From: Psococerastis gibbosa
Lineage: Eukaryota > Arthropoda > Insecta > Psocodea > Psocidae
Length of the DNA stretch: 64,000 bases
Direction of reading: 5' to 3'
Assembly: GCA_963971405.1 (NCBI GenBank)
Contig: OZ020486.1
Span: 3,968,001 to 4,032,000 of the forward strand
A model generated the notes under the pieces. The model made no database searches. It was not told the origin of the DNA and saw only the letters and a program-made list of their open reading frames with translations. Made by a program: the position numbers and the translations under genes. The first letter of the stretch is position 1. The number at the start of each line of letters is the position of its first letter. Shown piece after piece: positions 43,394-53,605 of this stretch.

Positions 43394-43467
43394 TGGGCTT
43401 GGCGGGATTCGAACCCAAGATCTACGCCTAACCGGGGCGTCGTTTTAACCGCTGGACCACAAGCCCC
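43394..43467 (-). other. tRNA-like sequence 1
   Basis: Read on the minus strand it folds as a cloverleaf by eye: acceptor GGGCTTG with CAAGCCC, a D arm GTCCAGCGGTTAAAAC, a 5-bp ACGCC/GGCGT anticodon-type stem with 7-base loop CCGGTTA, a 5-base variable region, and the T arm GGGTTCGAATCCC. Position 33 is C rather than T, so it is unlikely to be a working tRNA. It belongs to an element family with the copies at 43723 and 51177. Confidence 0.6.
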
Positions 43468-43618
43468 GACAAGTCCAGTAATCGCAAATCCTCTACTTAT
43501 GCTCAAATTGACATGATTCGTGTTGCTAGACAGGTTACTAGACAGGTTGCTAGACAGTACAACTACACAATTATCTAACCGAACTTACTTAATTGCATAA
43601 AGGCAATGCTTTATTCAA

Positions 43619-43880
43619 TACATTGTAGTATTATATGGTATATATAACACAGACATTAAATTAACTTTGGTTGATGAGGTAACCTCCTCGTTATTTCCGA
43701 AATTAGAGGATATCGAAAAAACTGGGCTCGGCGGGATTCGAACCCACGATCTACGCCTAACCGGGCGTCGTCTTAACCGCTGGACCACAAGCCCCGACAA
43801 TCGGTAATAACGGGGAGGTTACCTCTTCAACCAAAGTTAATTTAATGTCAGTGTTATATACCATATAATACTGCAATGTA
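43619..43880. mobile_element. MITE with ~80-bp inverted repeats enclosing tRNA-like sequence 2
   Basis: The left arm 43619-43698 (CATTGTAGTATTATATGG, TTAACTTTGGTTGATGAGG, AACCTCC) is the inverse of 43804-43880. The arms flank a minus-strand tRNA-like core at 43723-43795 with the same fold as 43394-43467 but a 6-base loop (CGGTTA). TA bases border both ends. Part of the right arm recurs at 51385-51440 beside another tRNA-like core. Confidence 0.8.
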
Positions 43881-44165
43881 CTGTGAAGTATGCTATTATA
43901 TTGATCTGTCCTTTCTAGACTATGCAATAATCCAATCAAGCTATTCAGGATTTTGTGGTGGGGATAGTCGAGGCAACAGCAATTGAACCTTAGGGGTTCA
44001 GGAATTAAGAAAGTATGAACGGGTTCACTCGTACAAGCACTTACATTTCCTCACAAAATTCTGTTTTGAAAACAAATTTCGTGGCACGTTTTATTTTAAA
44101 TTAATTATTTCCCGAATTTCTGTATCCATGCAACGCCAGTAGGTTTGCGGAAAATGCGTGTGTTA

Positions 44166-44587
44166 GGCGCCCATTCCACATACGTACAACGTCAATGAAA
44201 ATTATGAAATTGAAGGACATTTCAATTTTACTCTATGCCATTGTTAAAATTGATCAATGATCAATTGATAATAGAGTAAAATCACAATCTAAAATTAAAA
44301 AATGGCGTCATGTGATATGACAAGTACAACTATTTTAATTGATTTCTCTAAAAAGAAAGCATTTCTGTATAAAAATTATAATAAGGATTAAATAATAAGG
44401 CGACGAAGAAAACAAATACAATTTCAAGAAGCAAATGCAAACAAATTTCAAAAATTTGGCGCATACGCTTCAATTGAAAATTGTCAATTTTTGAAAAACA
44501 TATGGAATGGCCCCCATCAATGAGAAATTGAAATGTCCTTCAATTTCATAATTTTCATTGACGTTGTACGTATGTGGAATGGGCGCC
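44166..44587. mobile_element. PIF/Harbinger-like MITE, copy C
   Basis: Nearly perfect ~58-bp terminal inverted repeats begin GGCGCCCATTCCACATACG. TTA is duplicated at 44163-44165 and 44588-44590, the diagnostic PIF/Harbinger target. The internal core (AAAAATGGCGTCATG) is shared with copies A and B, while the arms are a different subfamily. No transposase. Confidence 0.9.
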
Positions 44588-44801
44588 TTACCCTGTTTAT
44601 TTCTCAATGAGCAAATAATAAATTTTCGAATAAAAGTAGTTTGAAATTTGGGCAGAAAACGTGGCAATAGCTAAAAGATAGTGCCAGCAGCAATGATGAA
44701 AAATGGCGTTTTATTTACTTGTATAAGTTGTATAGGATGCAATGCAAGGAAAAAGTAAACAGTGTTAATTTAATTGCAATTTTAGATTTTCTTGTTGTGA
44801 A

Positions 44802-47774
44802 ATGAGCGTTAAAAAAATGAAGTTAGATCTTATAAAACTTATAAACGCAGTAAAGATGCGGGAGGAGCTGTATGACAACAGGTATACAGAAACCAATACT
44901 GAAACAGCTTCACAACTCTGGAAGGACATTGGTCTCGAATTAGGATTCGGTAAGGAGTTTTTAATATTACTTATATTCTTACAAATTATTGTATGCAGCA
45001 CTAAGAGCATCAGCAAAGTTTAATTACAGTTATTTTCATATGTGTACTATAGTTCGTACAGAATAATAATGAACAAACAATATGGCATCATGTTTTTGTT
45101 GACTTGTTGAAATAATTTACGTTATGGCACACACAAGGAATAGCAAGTTATTTTATTTACTATATTTACTTTACTTTAGCCAACGCCCAGTCTTGGGCGT
45201 TGGCGGTACCGCCATCTGGTGCCGGGCCTGCCAGTATAGTGATGATATGTCTTTGTTAGGGCTCTGGATTGATTGACTCGTTAGAAGGTAGGCAGCTTAT
45301 TATTATATTTAATAACAACCACTTTGACCGAATAAAAGGTCGGCGAAGCATAGCAAGCTATTTACTTACGTCCTACAGCCCATTTAATGTCGAATTTTTG
45401 CATTGGCGGGGAAATAGGCACACATAGCTTATGACAAATTTTATGGAAGGAACCTGTCAGAGGCATGCAAATAAAACAATTCTTGTTTAAAATATGAATT
45501 ATCTTGCCAATGGGACGTTTGCCCTGCACTTTATATGCATTTTCATCCGACTTCGTGAACCGCGGGGTTAGTAGCTTAACTGGACCTTTACCAAGTGATG
45601 TGATGCACCCCTCTCTATAAGATAAGTAGGTGAATGCGCCGCGCCACGTTGGCTTATCCTATAGGAAAGTTCTCTATTAAAGGTTTTTTGGGAAACTTAT
45701 GAATGTTTACAACAATAATATAATTGTAGTGAGTCGAGAATGGAAAATAAATTATTAGTGCATGATTTATTGGGTTGTATTGCATTGTTCTTGTATGTTG
45801 TAGACTATGGCCCCGAGTTCCACAATAAGCCTTTTCGACAATTTACGTTTAATAGTCTTACGCCTGTCTTACGTCTTACGCCTGTGATTATTATAAATCT
45901 AATAGATAATGCATGTTGCTTTCACTTGTGCCTTCCCAAAAAACTTGTTTTGAATTAGATTTGTTTTCGGACCCGTCTATCACACCTTGGTGGGTCATGG
46001 ACAAAGGTTACAATACAATATATTTATTTCATTTTCATTTTAAACTCAAGGTACAAAACATTGAAGGTTATTTGATTGATTGATTGATTGACTAACACCG
46101 TTTGGGCGACGACGTGACTGGTTTTACATTTGGCCACTAAGAGACAGTCAGAGAAAGCCTTATAATTGTAAAAATGAAATATCTCTTGAAGTATCCATTT
46201 CGTAGAGTTGTCAAAAATTCCAAGACAAATAAGAGAATTTTTTCTGATCATGTTAATACACGATATGTATCTCTTTCAAACACAAATTGGGCACAATGAT
46301 TGAATTTGTATATCTAAAATAGCGGTTGGTGTGGTAGTCCCGAAGGAGTTCAAAAACTGTGGCCAATAGGTGTTATCGAAGGCTACACATGTCTACTAAT
46401 GCAGAAGAACATTTCTGTTAGTTTAATGGATATTTTTGACGGCTCTACAATCGATATCTCCTGTGAACTTTCTCCAAAAAACGCGTAGTGGGGGTAATCC
46501 AATTTGCTCTTAATATTTCCTGCAGCATTTGAGTTTGTAAAAAAAAACTGATAGTGGGCGCCAGTTCACATAGTTCTGAAATATTTCTCATATAATGTAT
46601 TTTTAAAATTGTTTCAGATGATGCTAAAGTTAAGCATGCATGGGCCGTACTCAGATACAAGTATCACATGTTCTTAACAGTGAAAAGTACTAAGAGAAAA
46701 ACTTTTAAGTACAGTCGAGACCTCGAATTTCTAAAGCCCTTCATGAAGGCTGAATCTAATCCGTACCCATTGGCAGACTCGGATAGTCCCAATCACGAAA
46801 GTGGTCTGAAATCCTTTAATATTGCGTTAACGAATGAAGATTTACAATCAAACCTTGTTTTTTCGCCTATGAAAGACCTGACTATATCAAGGACGAGGGG
46901 TTCAGCAAAAAAAGCAAAAGTTAGTTACGGGAGTGGCGGAAAAAAAGTACTGCATGATAGTTATCATTCCTCAGACGACTCGTTTAAACCACCTAAAATC
47001 GACGATTTGTTTGTACAAAACTATTTGAATCAAATTACTGAAAGTAATGCACCAAAGAGGCAGAAAGAAGCGATTGAAAGTCCAATCGAGGGGTGCGATC
47101 AAATCGACCTGCTTTTTTTAGCGTACGCGAAAACATTTAAATCATTTCCGAAGAAGCGGCAGGTGAAGTTTAAAGTAAAATTGGCGCAGCTTGTGATGGA
47201 CGAGGAAATGGACATATTGAATGAGCAGGAGGAAAAAGCGGCAATTAAGCCGAAAGGTAGGGGTGCAAACCAGAAACATGAAGATGGCGCATATGAAAAG
47301 GGAGGAATTGATGGAGTAGTGGAAGAAGAAGAACAAGTACAAATGGAGTATGAAGAAAATGAGCAACAGGAGTGTTTTAATACTACTGCCGAAGATAATG
47401 GAAATCAGCGGATTGTAGTGATGGGGCAAGAAGTTGAGATACATAACGACGAGAACGGGCTCCGTGGAGGAAACGTTCCAGTTATCTACCGCACTGCGAA
47501 GTCGTTTAGACATAAAGACGGAGAAGCCCACGCACAATATTTACACGAAGTTGGTAATGAGGCGGAGAGCGAAGAGGATATGACTAAGAGGAAGGAGGTT
47601 AAAGTTGTATTTAATGCAAAGCCTTTGGGTAAAAAAGATGGAAATGCCACTTGTCAGGTGGACGTTGATGATAAGGGTCAAGTGTTTTATAGGTTGGTAC
47701 CGGGCAGTAGACAGGATATGGCCGAGCTGTGGTCTCCAGATGGTAAGAGCACGTTTGTTATGAATGTTAATTAA
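44802..47774 (+). CDS. MADF-BESS domain protein, 434 aa, two exons
   Basis: MADF-BESS proteins are arthropod-rich nuclear DNA-binding or adaptor factors (the Adf1/Dip3/Stonewall type). Exon 1 is 44802-44949 and exon 2 is 46618-47774; GT-AG, split codon G|AT, total 1305 nt. The MADF domain spans residues 9 to ~92 and is cut by the intron: LIKLINAVKMREELYDNRY and ASQLWKDIGLELGF, then AWAVLRYKYHMFL and FKYSRDLEFLKPFM. The BESS motif is at ~210-247 (DLLFLAYAKTFKSFPKKRQ then VKFKVKLAQLVMDEE). Between them is a Ser/Lys linker with a possible nuclear localisation signal (RGSAKKAKV). The carboxy half is acidic (VVEEEEQVQMEYEENEQQE) and unlike any domain I know. No AATAAA is evident close by. Target genes are unknown. 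Confidence 0.9.
45178..45290 (-). mobile_element. Short LINE 3' fragment in MADF-BESS intron
   Basis: CCAACGCCCAGTCTTGGGCG, GCCTGCCAGTATAGT and GATGATAT match the 3' end of the LINE at 40528-40600 (CCAACGCCCGTCCGTGGCAG, CCTCCCAGTATAGACTGATG). CCAACGCCCAG/TTGGGCGTTGG forms a small hairpin at its end. Confidence 0.7.
46320..46420. repeat. Dispersed repeat Q2, copy in MADF-BESS intron
   Basis: GGAGTTCAAAAACTGTGGCC then AATAGGTGTTATCGA parallels 52815-52855. Confidence 0.5.
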
Positions 47775-47869
47775 AGATGTGGAAAATTTTGCCTGTATCA
47801 GGTATTTGTGTTTTTATACGATCCGATATGAAGCACTATTTACAGGAATTATTCATTTTTTTTTAACTG

Positions 47870-48035
47870 GGGTATCTTCTTCTTTAAATGCCTTAAATCT
47901 ATCGAAGTTTGGCGAGCATCGTGACAATTTGGATCTCGGAGATTGCTGCTCTGAAAAGAGAAGTCGTGCTCTTGCCAAACCACTGCTCAGGATGTTATTC
48001 TTCTGTCGGGAGCTCTCAGTCCGTCTGAGGTATAA
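47870..48035 (-). mobile_element. LINE (RTE-like) 3' fragment
   Basis: GCATCGTGACAATTTGGATC, GATTGCTGCTCTGAAAAG, CGTGCTCTTGCCAAACCACT and TTCTTCTGTCGGGAGCTC match 8265-8390 and 11640-11745. Confidence 0.6.
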
Positions 48036-48500
48036 ACAATACTACTATAGTGTAACGTTAAAAGATTGAAAAGAAATCATTTCAAAACGTGACTGGCTCA
48101 CGACAGCGTTTGAGTTGTTGTATAGTTGCGCTTGAATCGCCGAACTCAACAGCAAGTATCGGAATTGAGTTGGATTTATTTTTGCTCTTTATGGGCGAAG
48201 GCCCAATCAATTGTACCATTGATCCTAGCCTTGCCAACAACCCTTTTAATTCTTCCGACATTATTGGTATTGTTTCCGCTTCCTTGATGTTAACCCACAC
48301 CGGCTACAAGCGACAATTGACCAGCGAAGCCAAGCTTATCATTGACACTTTGGAACAGGCGTCGTCCCGACTTCACCAAGTGTAAGAATAGATTGAATAG
48401 TATGCATCGGCTTTACTTCTAGTGTCCTAGGAACGGTTTGGTGTAACAATATTTCCGCAGCGTAGAAGACAGTTGGCGAGATGAAACTTGAAAAAATGAA
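48036..48500. other. No supported gene
   Basis: A plus-strand frame of about 98 codons (48089-48385) is open and has mixed amino-acid content, but it has no domain, start context or splice support. Its opposite strand is also partly open. Left unassigned. Confidence 0.35.
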
Positions 48501-48720
48501 ATTTTGGGTTGCATTGTAGAATTAAGAATATCATGGAGAGGTCACACAGCAAACGAAGAGATACAACATTATTTTATGGTAAATGAAAGTCTCGTTACCA
48601 TATACCTAGGTACAGTATGTACGAGAAGATTCAAATGGATACATCATCTGATCAAACATGAAGAAAGACAGAAAATTGTCCTTATTTTCCTTTCGGCCCA
48701 CTCTTACAATGTACCCAAAC
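48501..48720 (+). mobile_element. LINE reverse-transcriptase C-terminal fragment, plus strand
   Basis: LRISWRGHTANEEI, then RRFKWIHHLIKHEE, corresponds to the RRILRI-W..HVTNEEVL and RARWIGRLLRH signatures of the RTE-like reverse transcriptase at 58251-59411. Short and decayed. Confidence 0.65.
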
Positions 48721-48984
48721 CTTCTCAACACCATAATAGAAGGCACCAATGCCAGGAAGAACTTCAATGTCCAATGTTCAATGTCCATATCCAATTCTTC
48801 TGCTTTAATGCCTGTGTGTGTAGTGTGAGGAAGACCCTTATTCCAACATTGATGGATGTGACGTGATACTGTTCATAGAAAGAAGCATATGCCTCAACTG
48901 GAACCAAATTTTGCAAAATGGATTACTGACGTCGGCGTAAGTTTATATTAAAAATATATTCATACTGTATAGAGTATATCCCGT

Positions 48985-49145
48985 AGGAAATTGGCAGCCC
49001 GAAATGTAATACTTTTTATTTTTTATTTAATTAACTAAGCAAGTTATTAAAGATTTGGCGCATTTAAGTTGTAGAAGAATACTTCACGCATCATATAATA
49101 AGGTATTTTTAATTTTCGAAATTGTAGTTTTTTCATAGTGTATAT
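48985..49145. repeat. Dispersed repeat P, copy 2
   Basis: GGCAGCCCGAAATGTAATAC, AACTAAGCAAGTTATTAAAG and GCATCATATAATAAGG, followed by TATTTTTAATT, parallel 24177-24320. Confidence 0.65.
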
Positions 49146-49164
49146 TTTACGTGAAATGTTATTG

Positions 49165-49720
49165 TTTAAAAGTGGGGCTTGGGACCACTTCGCGGCCCCG
49201 CCCCCTTGCGCCTGCGGCGGGTGGCAGCTCGCCCCTTCGAGGCCTCGCATTAACGTGGTTCCATTGGGCATTACGCAGCTCGCTTCGGGGCTCGCATGAC
49301 AGTCATGACCTTGACAATGGTCGTAGTGGCCCTATTTAGTTGTTGATCCCAAAGTCCCAAACCAAGCAGTTACCTAACAAAATGAAAATCTGGCGTTGCA
49401 CACAACCCCCATTCATAAGGGGCAACTCAGGTACCGGCACAGCGGCACTCCACAACTCGTGACCTCTCTAGAACAGTCCCCTGCACTTAGCTTATGGACA
49501 TGGAAGTCTCCAACGGAACAACCCAACGATTATCAACTTCAATTTCCAGAATTTTCTAATTTTCCGCGCAATTTTTTAAATTTTTTCTGTCATAAGAACC
49601 TTCTCCTGACAATAACAAACACAACAAAAAAAGATAGTGAAATCGGTCCAGCCGTTCACGTGTGATGGCGTGACCAAGGGAAATAGGGATTCATTTTTAT
49701 ATAGAGATAAATTATTATCA
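49165..49720. repeat. GC-rich block joined to a dispersed LINE-like tail
   Basis: 49180-49300 is unusually GC-rich for the window (GGCCCCGCCCCCTTGCGCC). 49590-49705 ends in AAATCGGTCCAGCCGTTCAC, GTGATGGCGTGACC and TTCATTTTTATATAGA, a tail typical of many insect non-LTR or Penelope-type repeats. No protein is recognised. Confidence 0.5.
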
Positions 49721-49744
49721 TGTTTATGAAAAAACTACAATTTC

Positions 49745-49870
49745 TTTCTGTGGAACCTCTCCCTTGATGCTTTTCAACTTCAGCTATGTCTTAGGTGTTA
49801 AATAGAATAACACAGCCGAACAGGTTGCTTTCCCAAGCAAATTTATGGTTTAAAATAATATATGTTTGGG
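49745..49870. repeat. Dispersed repeat Q, copy 2
   Basis: TCTGTGGAACCTCTCCC, CAGCTATGTCTTAGGTG and GCCGAACAGGTTGCTTTCCC match 43205-43290. Confidence 0.6.
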
Positions 49871-50785
49871 AGAAATTATTGTTAGGTAAATCAAGTCCCA
49901 ATGCATTGCATACCCTGCCATTATAATGGTGTTGTATTATTTTGGTCTGCCATGCAATCCTCCCATCTATCATTGCAGGGCTTTGGGATAGGGACAGCCG
50001 ACATTAAACTCTAGGACAAATCATTTCAGCAAGGGGCCTGGTGGCAGGGCAATACCCGCCATCTTGCTACGTTTATCATGTAAGAAAAATCGAACGTCTA
50101 AATCATCCACCATCTGACCATTCACCAGAACTGTCTTGTTTCACAGGAAGAATGAATAAATAACTATTCCGACTGTCTCCACCTAGGACTGGTAGAGGAT
50201 CGCCCGTGAGATCGCTGCACTGGTTGAAGAGACGTTGTCAGCCGTACAAGTGAAGGTAAGGTACCTCTATTTAGGATTGTGACGATCCTAGGGTGACAAA
50301 AATTTGCCGTCATGTTGTGTGGATGGCTTCCAGTTGCTTGGCTTTATTTAGATGAGTTAATCGTACAGCCGTAAAGGCTCTTTTTGAATAAAAAATTGCG
50401 TTACATATTTTGTATTATATATACAGTATGGATTTTAACACTGAAATAAGTGTAGGTTGATCAAGTCGAAAATCAGTTTTGTCTTTGTATTATTTCTTTT
50501 CTCGTAACAATTTTAATATAAAAACTGAACAAACATTAGTGGCCATATGAATATTGTAACATAATTCAGTGGCGTCACAAATCCACCTGATATTCATGTT
50601 TTGTTATATTATTTATATGAAATTCACGGACAGCTTCAAATGATGACAGAATACGTAAATTAACTATACCTAGGTACTGCGACAGTGCTGCAGCATTACA
50701 GCATATAAATATCACGGAAAAAACATAAATTATCTCACTACCAGTTTCGACTTTTTGTCATTGTCAATACTATTTATTATTAGAT
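49871..50785. other. No gene recognised
   Basis: An exon-like island at 50189-50265 (AG acceptor, GAAG|GTAAGG donor) has stops in two frames and a stop near its end in the third. It is more likely an old LINE end than an exon. Confidence 0.35.
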
Positions 50786-51025
50786 AATGGCGTAGAGGTA
50801 ACGACTCGGACTATCATCCAGAAGGTGACTGGTTCGAGTCCCACCCGAATGCCAAAATTTTCTAGTGGTACAATTATTTATCTTCTGACTACCATGCTTC
50901 GGAGGGCATGTAAAGCCGGCGGTCCCGGCAGTCTTCCCTGACTGTCGATAGGTTGAACAGGAGGCTGTTGATGCAACCTGAAAACTCCTGTACCACGGGT
51001 AGTACCACCCCGACACGAATTTACT
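50786..51025 (+). mobile_element. tRNA-derived SINE3
   Basis: TGGCGTAGAGGTAACG is a good box A and CTGGTTCGAGTCCC a good box B at tRNA spacing. The body shares CATGCTTCGGAGGGCATG and GGCGGTCCCGGCAGTC with SINE1 but differs after that (GTTGAACAGGAGGCTGTTG, CCACGGGTAGTACCACC). It ends in a T-rich tail. Confidence 0.75.
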
Positions 51026-51149
51026 TTTTTATTAGATAATAAGATAAAGTCTCTCATGTGCCTATTCTATTGTGCTATAGGTTATACTATACCAATAGTA
51101 TGTTATGGTTAGCTTATAGAAGTTCATAAAATAGACATTTGACTGTAAA

Positions 51150-51445
51150 CTAGATAATAAGAGAATTTAGAAAAAACGGGACTTGGCGGGATTCGAACAC
51201 ACGATCTACGCCTATCCGGGGCGTCGTCTTAACCGCTGGACAACAAGGCGGACTAGTTTAGTGTCTGCTAAATCCTCTAGTTAGCAGACACTGAACTTGT
51301 AGACCAAGCGGTTAAGACGACGCCCCGGATCGTGGCTTCAATTCCCGCGAGGTCTAGTTTTTCTGTATCTTCTAATTTCGGTCATAAAGAGGAGGTTACC
51401 CCTTCAACCTAAGTTAGTTTAATTTCAGTGTTATATACACAATTG
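51150..51445. mobile_element. Inverted pair of tRNA-like sequences with MITE arm
   Basis: 51177-51250 is a minus-strand tRNA-like core (TTGGCGGGATTCGAAC, GGGGCGTCGTCTTAACCG). 51301-51358 is a shortened plus-strand core (CAAGCGGTTAAGACGACG, CCCCGGATCG). The spacer TAGTGTCTGCTAA/TTAGCAGACACTGAA is itself an inverted repeat. 51385-51440 (GAGGAGGTTACCCCTTCAAC, TCAGTGTTATATAC) matches the right arm of the MITE at 43619-43880. Confidence 0.7.
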
Positions 51446-51622
51446 TAAATTTGTAGCCTAATATGTTTTAAAATAAAAATTCCAACATTTAAAATTGGTA
51501 AATTTCTATTGAAACATTGTTGTCAACTACACCCACAGCACTTGCGGACGCGCAGGAACAGTTCTTGGCAGGAAGAAACAAACGAAGAGCACAGAATTTG
51601 TTAGCTAGGTCCTAGTAGTCGC

Positions 51623-53543
51623 TTACTTCTTGAGGAGAAGAGGGCTGGACAGACCGATGGGGCTGCCAAGACCGAGACCGTAGGGGCTGGCGAGACCAAG
51701 ACCGTAGGGGCTGGCGAGACCAAGACCGAGGGGGCTGGCGACACCAAGACCGAGGGGGCTGGCGAGACCGAGACCTGCGTAGGAGGTGGCAATGGGGGAG
51801 ATGGCAGGAGTAATCACTGAAGGAGCGGCGTAGCTGACGGCCTTAATGGGCACAGGGACGGAGCTGAAAAAAAAAGAAAAAAGAGAACATTAGCTGGAAG
51901 GCCTTACTTACTTAGCGTAGTCCTTTTGTCGTTGGCTCCAAATTCGTCAGGAGCTGAGCCCATATTAGAAGTTATTTTCTGGAGCATACTAGCATATGCC
52001 CCTTGTCGTGTGTAGCGCCGGCCGCAGGTACCTACAAGTCCTGCCCCCACGGCAGGAAGCCCATCTGACTGCTGTTGCTATGCAAAAGGAGGTGCCAGCC
52101 CTCAGCTGGTTCAGTTTATGCACATATTCATATTTATTGGTCTGACTTACCGGAGGATGGGGGTGGGCTCCTCGACAACGATGGGCTGCTTGACGATGGT
52201 GGTCTGAGGAGCGGCAATGGCGACACGGGGAAGAAGGGTGGCGGGCAGGCCGGGGGCGATCAGAGGTGAGGCGATGGAGGGAGCCAAGAGGCCGGGGGCG
52301 ATCAGAGGCGAGGCGAGGGAGGGAGCCAGGAGGCCGGGGGCGGGAGCAGCGGCGGCAACGGCCAAGGTGACGGCGAGAACGACCTGTTGACAAAAAAATA
52401 CACAATCAAGTAGGAGTCCCTATTTTTTCACGGCGCATAAAACATATGAGTAATTAATTTTCATTAAATCATTGCAATAAGGCTAAAGACGGTTTTATTC
52501 CTAAATTCACAAAAATATATACCTGATAATTAGTATCAAATGGCAATTTTTTAACGTCAAATTATCCTTTAAATGGACCCCACTGTTTGTTTTGCTCAAA
52601 ATCAAATTTCTCATGAAATATCGATCGTGGAACCATAGATAATATGTCATTACGTAGAAAGAAAGTTCCTCTACATTTTTATGTAAATTATGGGGCCGTC
52701 AATAACACCGATCAGCTGTAGTTATTGAACTTGATTTCTAATAATAATAATAATAAAAATAAAAATAATTCGTGTATTTCGTGAAAAAATGACGATGGCT
52801 GAGGTTGTCCGGTTGAAGGAGTTTCATAACTGTGGCCAATTGGTGTTAGAGACGTTGCAAATACTATACATAAAAATGTAGAGGATTATTTTTTCTACAT
52901 TATCAGACCTCATTTATGGCTCTAGATGATGTGAACTTCCTGTGAACTAGAATATTAACTATAGCCTTAAGGTTTTTTACATTTTTTACATTTTTTCTGG
53001 CCCATCATGACGAACAGTTGATTTTTTTTTTAAAAGAGTAGATTAGCCCAGAGTAATTCGAAGGTCGAATTTTACATAAAATATTGATCATAGAGAATAA
53101 CTTTGGCTTATCTGTTTTAGAAAGAGGTATATATTATGTATCAAAATGCTCAAAACGATATTTTCATCTATTTGTCCTGAAAATTTTGACAATCTACGAT
53201 TGATATTTTATGAGAGATTTGATTTTGGCACATAAGGGTTTTCCCTTCCCATTGCCTCTTAATACCGTATAACTGTGGTTTGAATATTCCCCGGAAAGAA
53301 TTCTCTGTTGGTGCTACGACTGCAGGTCAAAAACTTTTCTCGAATCTACGATAACAATAATGTTAGTTACCTCTTTTTTTAATCGCATCGCATCGCCTAG
53401 GCTTTGCGAAAAAACTTTTTTTTGTCACGAAATTCGAACCATGTATTTTCGGTCCGCATAAACTTTCTTTGCAAACACGACACTTCCCTTATCAAATATG
53501 GGGCTGAAGATATTAAATAATGAGTACTTACCAGAGTGTACAT
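51623..53543 (-). CDS. Cuticle-type secreted low-complexity protein, 161 aa, three exons
   Basis: Probable structural protein secreted by epidermis. Minus-strand exons: 53532-53543 (12 nt, MYTL only), 52151-52383, 51623-51863; GT-AG with phases 0 and 2, total 486 nt. The signal peptide MYTLVVLAVTLAVAAAAPAP is split by intron 1 right after four codons, the arrangement typical of arthropod cuticular protein genes. The mature protein has two GLLAPS(L/I)ASPLIAP units, a charged centre (TTIVKQPIVVEEPTP), then about six GLGLASP(L/Y) units, ending SSPLLLKK. There is no Rebers-Riddiford chitin-binding consensus, so it fits the hydrophobic Ala/Pro/Leu-rich cuticular classes rather than CPR. Family assignment is from composition, not a named domain. 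Confidence 0.85.
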
Positions 53544-53576
53544 GTTGATTGGTTGTGTATCGAGATATACAATGCT

Positions 53577-53605
53577 TGAGGAGGGGGCAGTGCCCGCTAT
53601 TTATA
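53577..53605 (-). promoter_or_regulatory. TATA promoter of the cuticle-type gene
   Basis: TATAAATAG on the minus strand (53597-53605) with a TCA initiator-like triplet whose A is at 53577, 28 bases downstream. This gives a 5' untranslated region of about 34 bases to the ATG at 53543. Confidence 0.8.

Noticed and set aside
43394-43467. Functional tRNA gene call
   Set aside because: The fold is tRNA-like, but T33 is missing, a sister copy has a 6-base loop, and the cores are associated with MITE arms; treated as a mobile tRNA-like sequence.
47142-47537. 131-codon minus-strand frame
   Set aside because: Antisense of the MADF-BESS coding exon; hydrophobic content mirrors the Lys/Glu-rich sense strand.
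48089-48385. 98-codon plus-strand frame MTGSRQRLSCC...
   Set aside because: No recognised domain, no splice or start support, and the opposite strand is also largely open; placed in repeat-rich DNA.
50189-50265. Exon-like island with AG acceptor and GTAAGG donor
   Set aside because: All three frames meet stops or lack any conserved text; it resembles a decayed LINE end.
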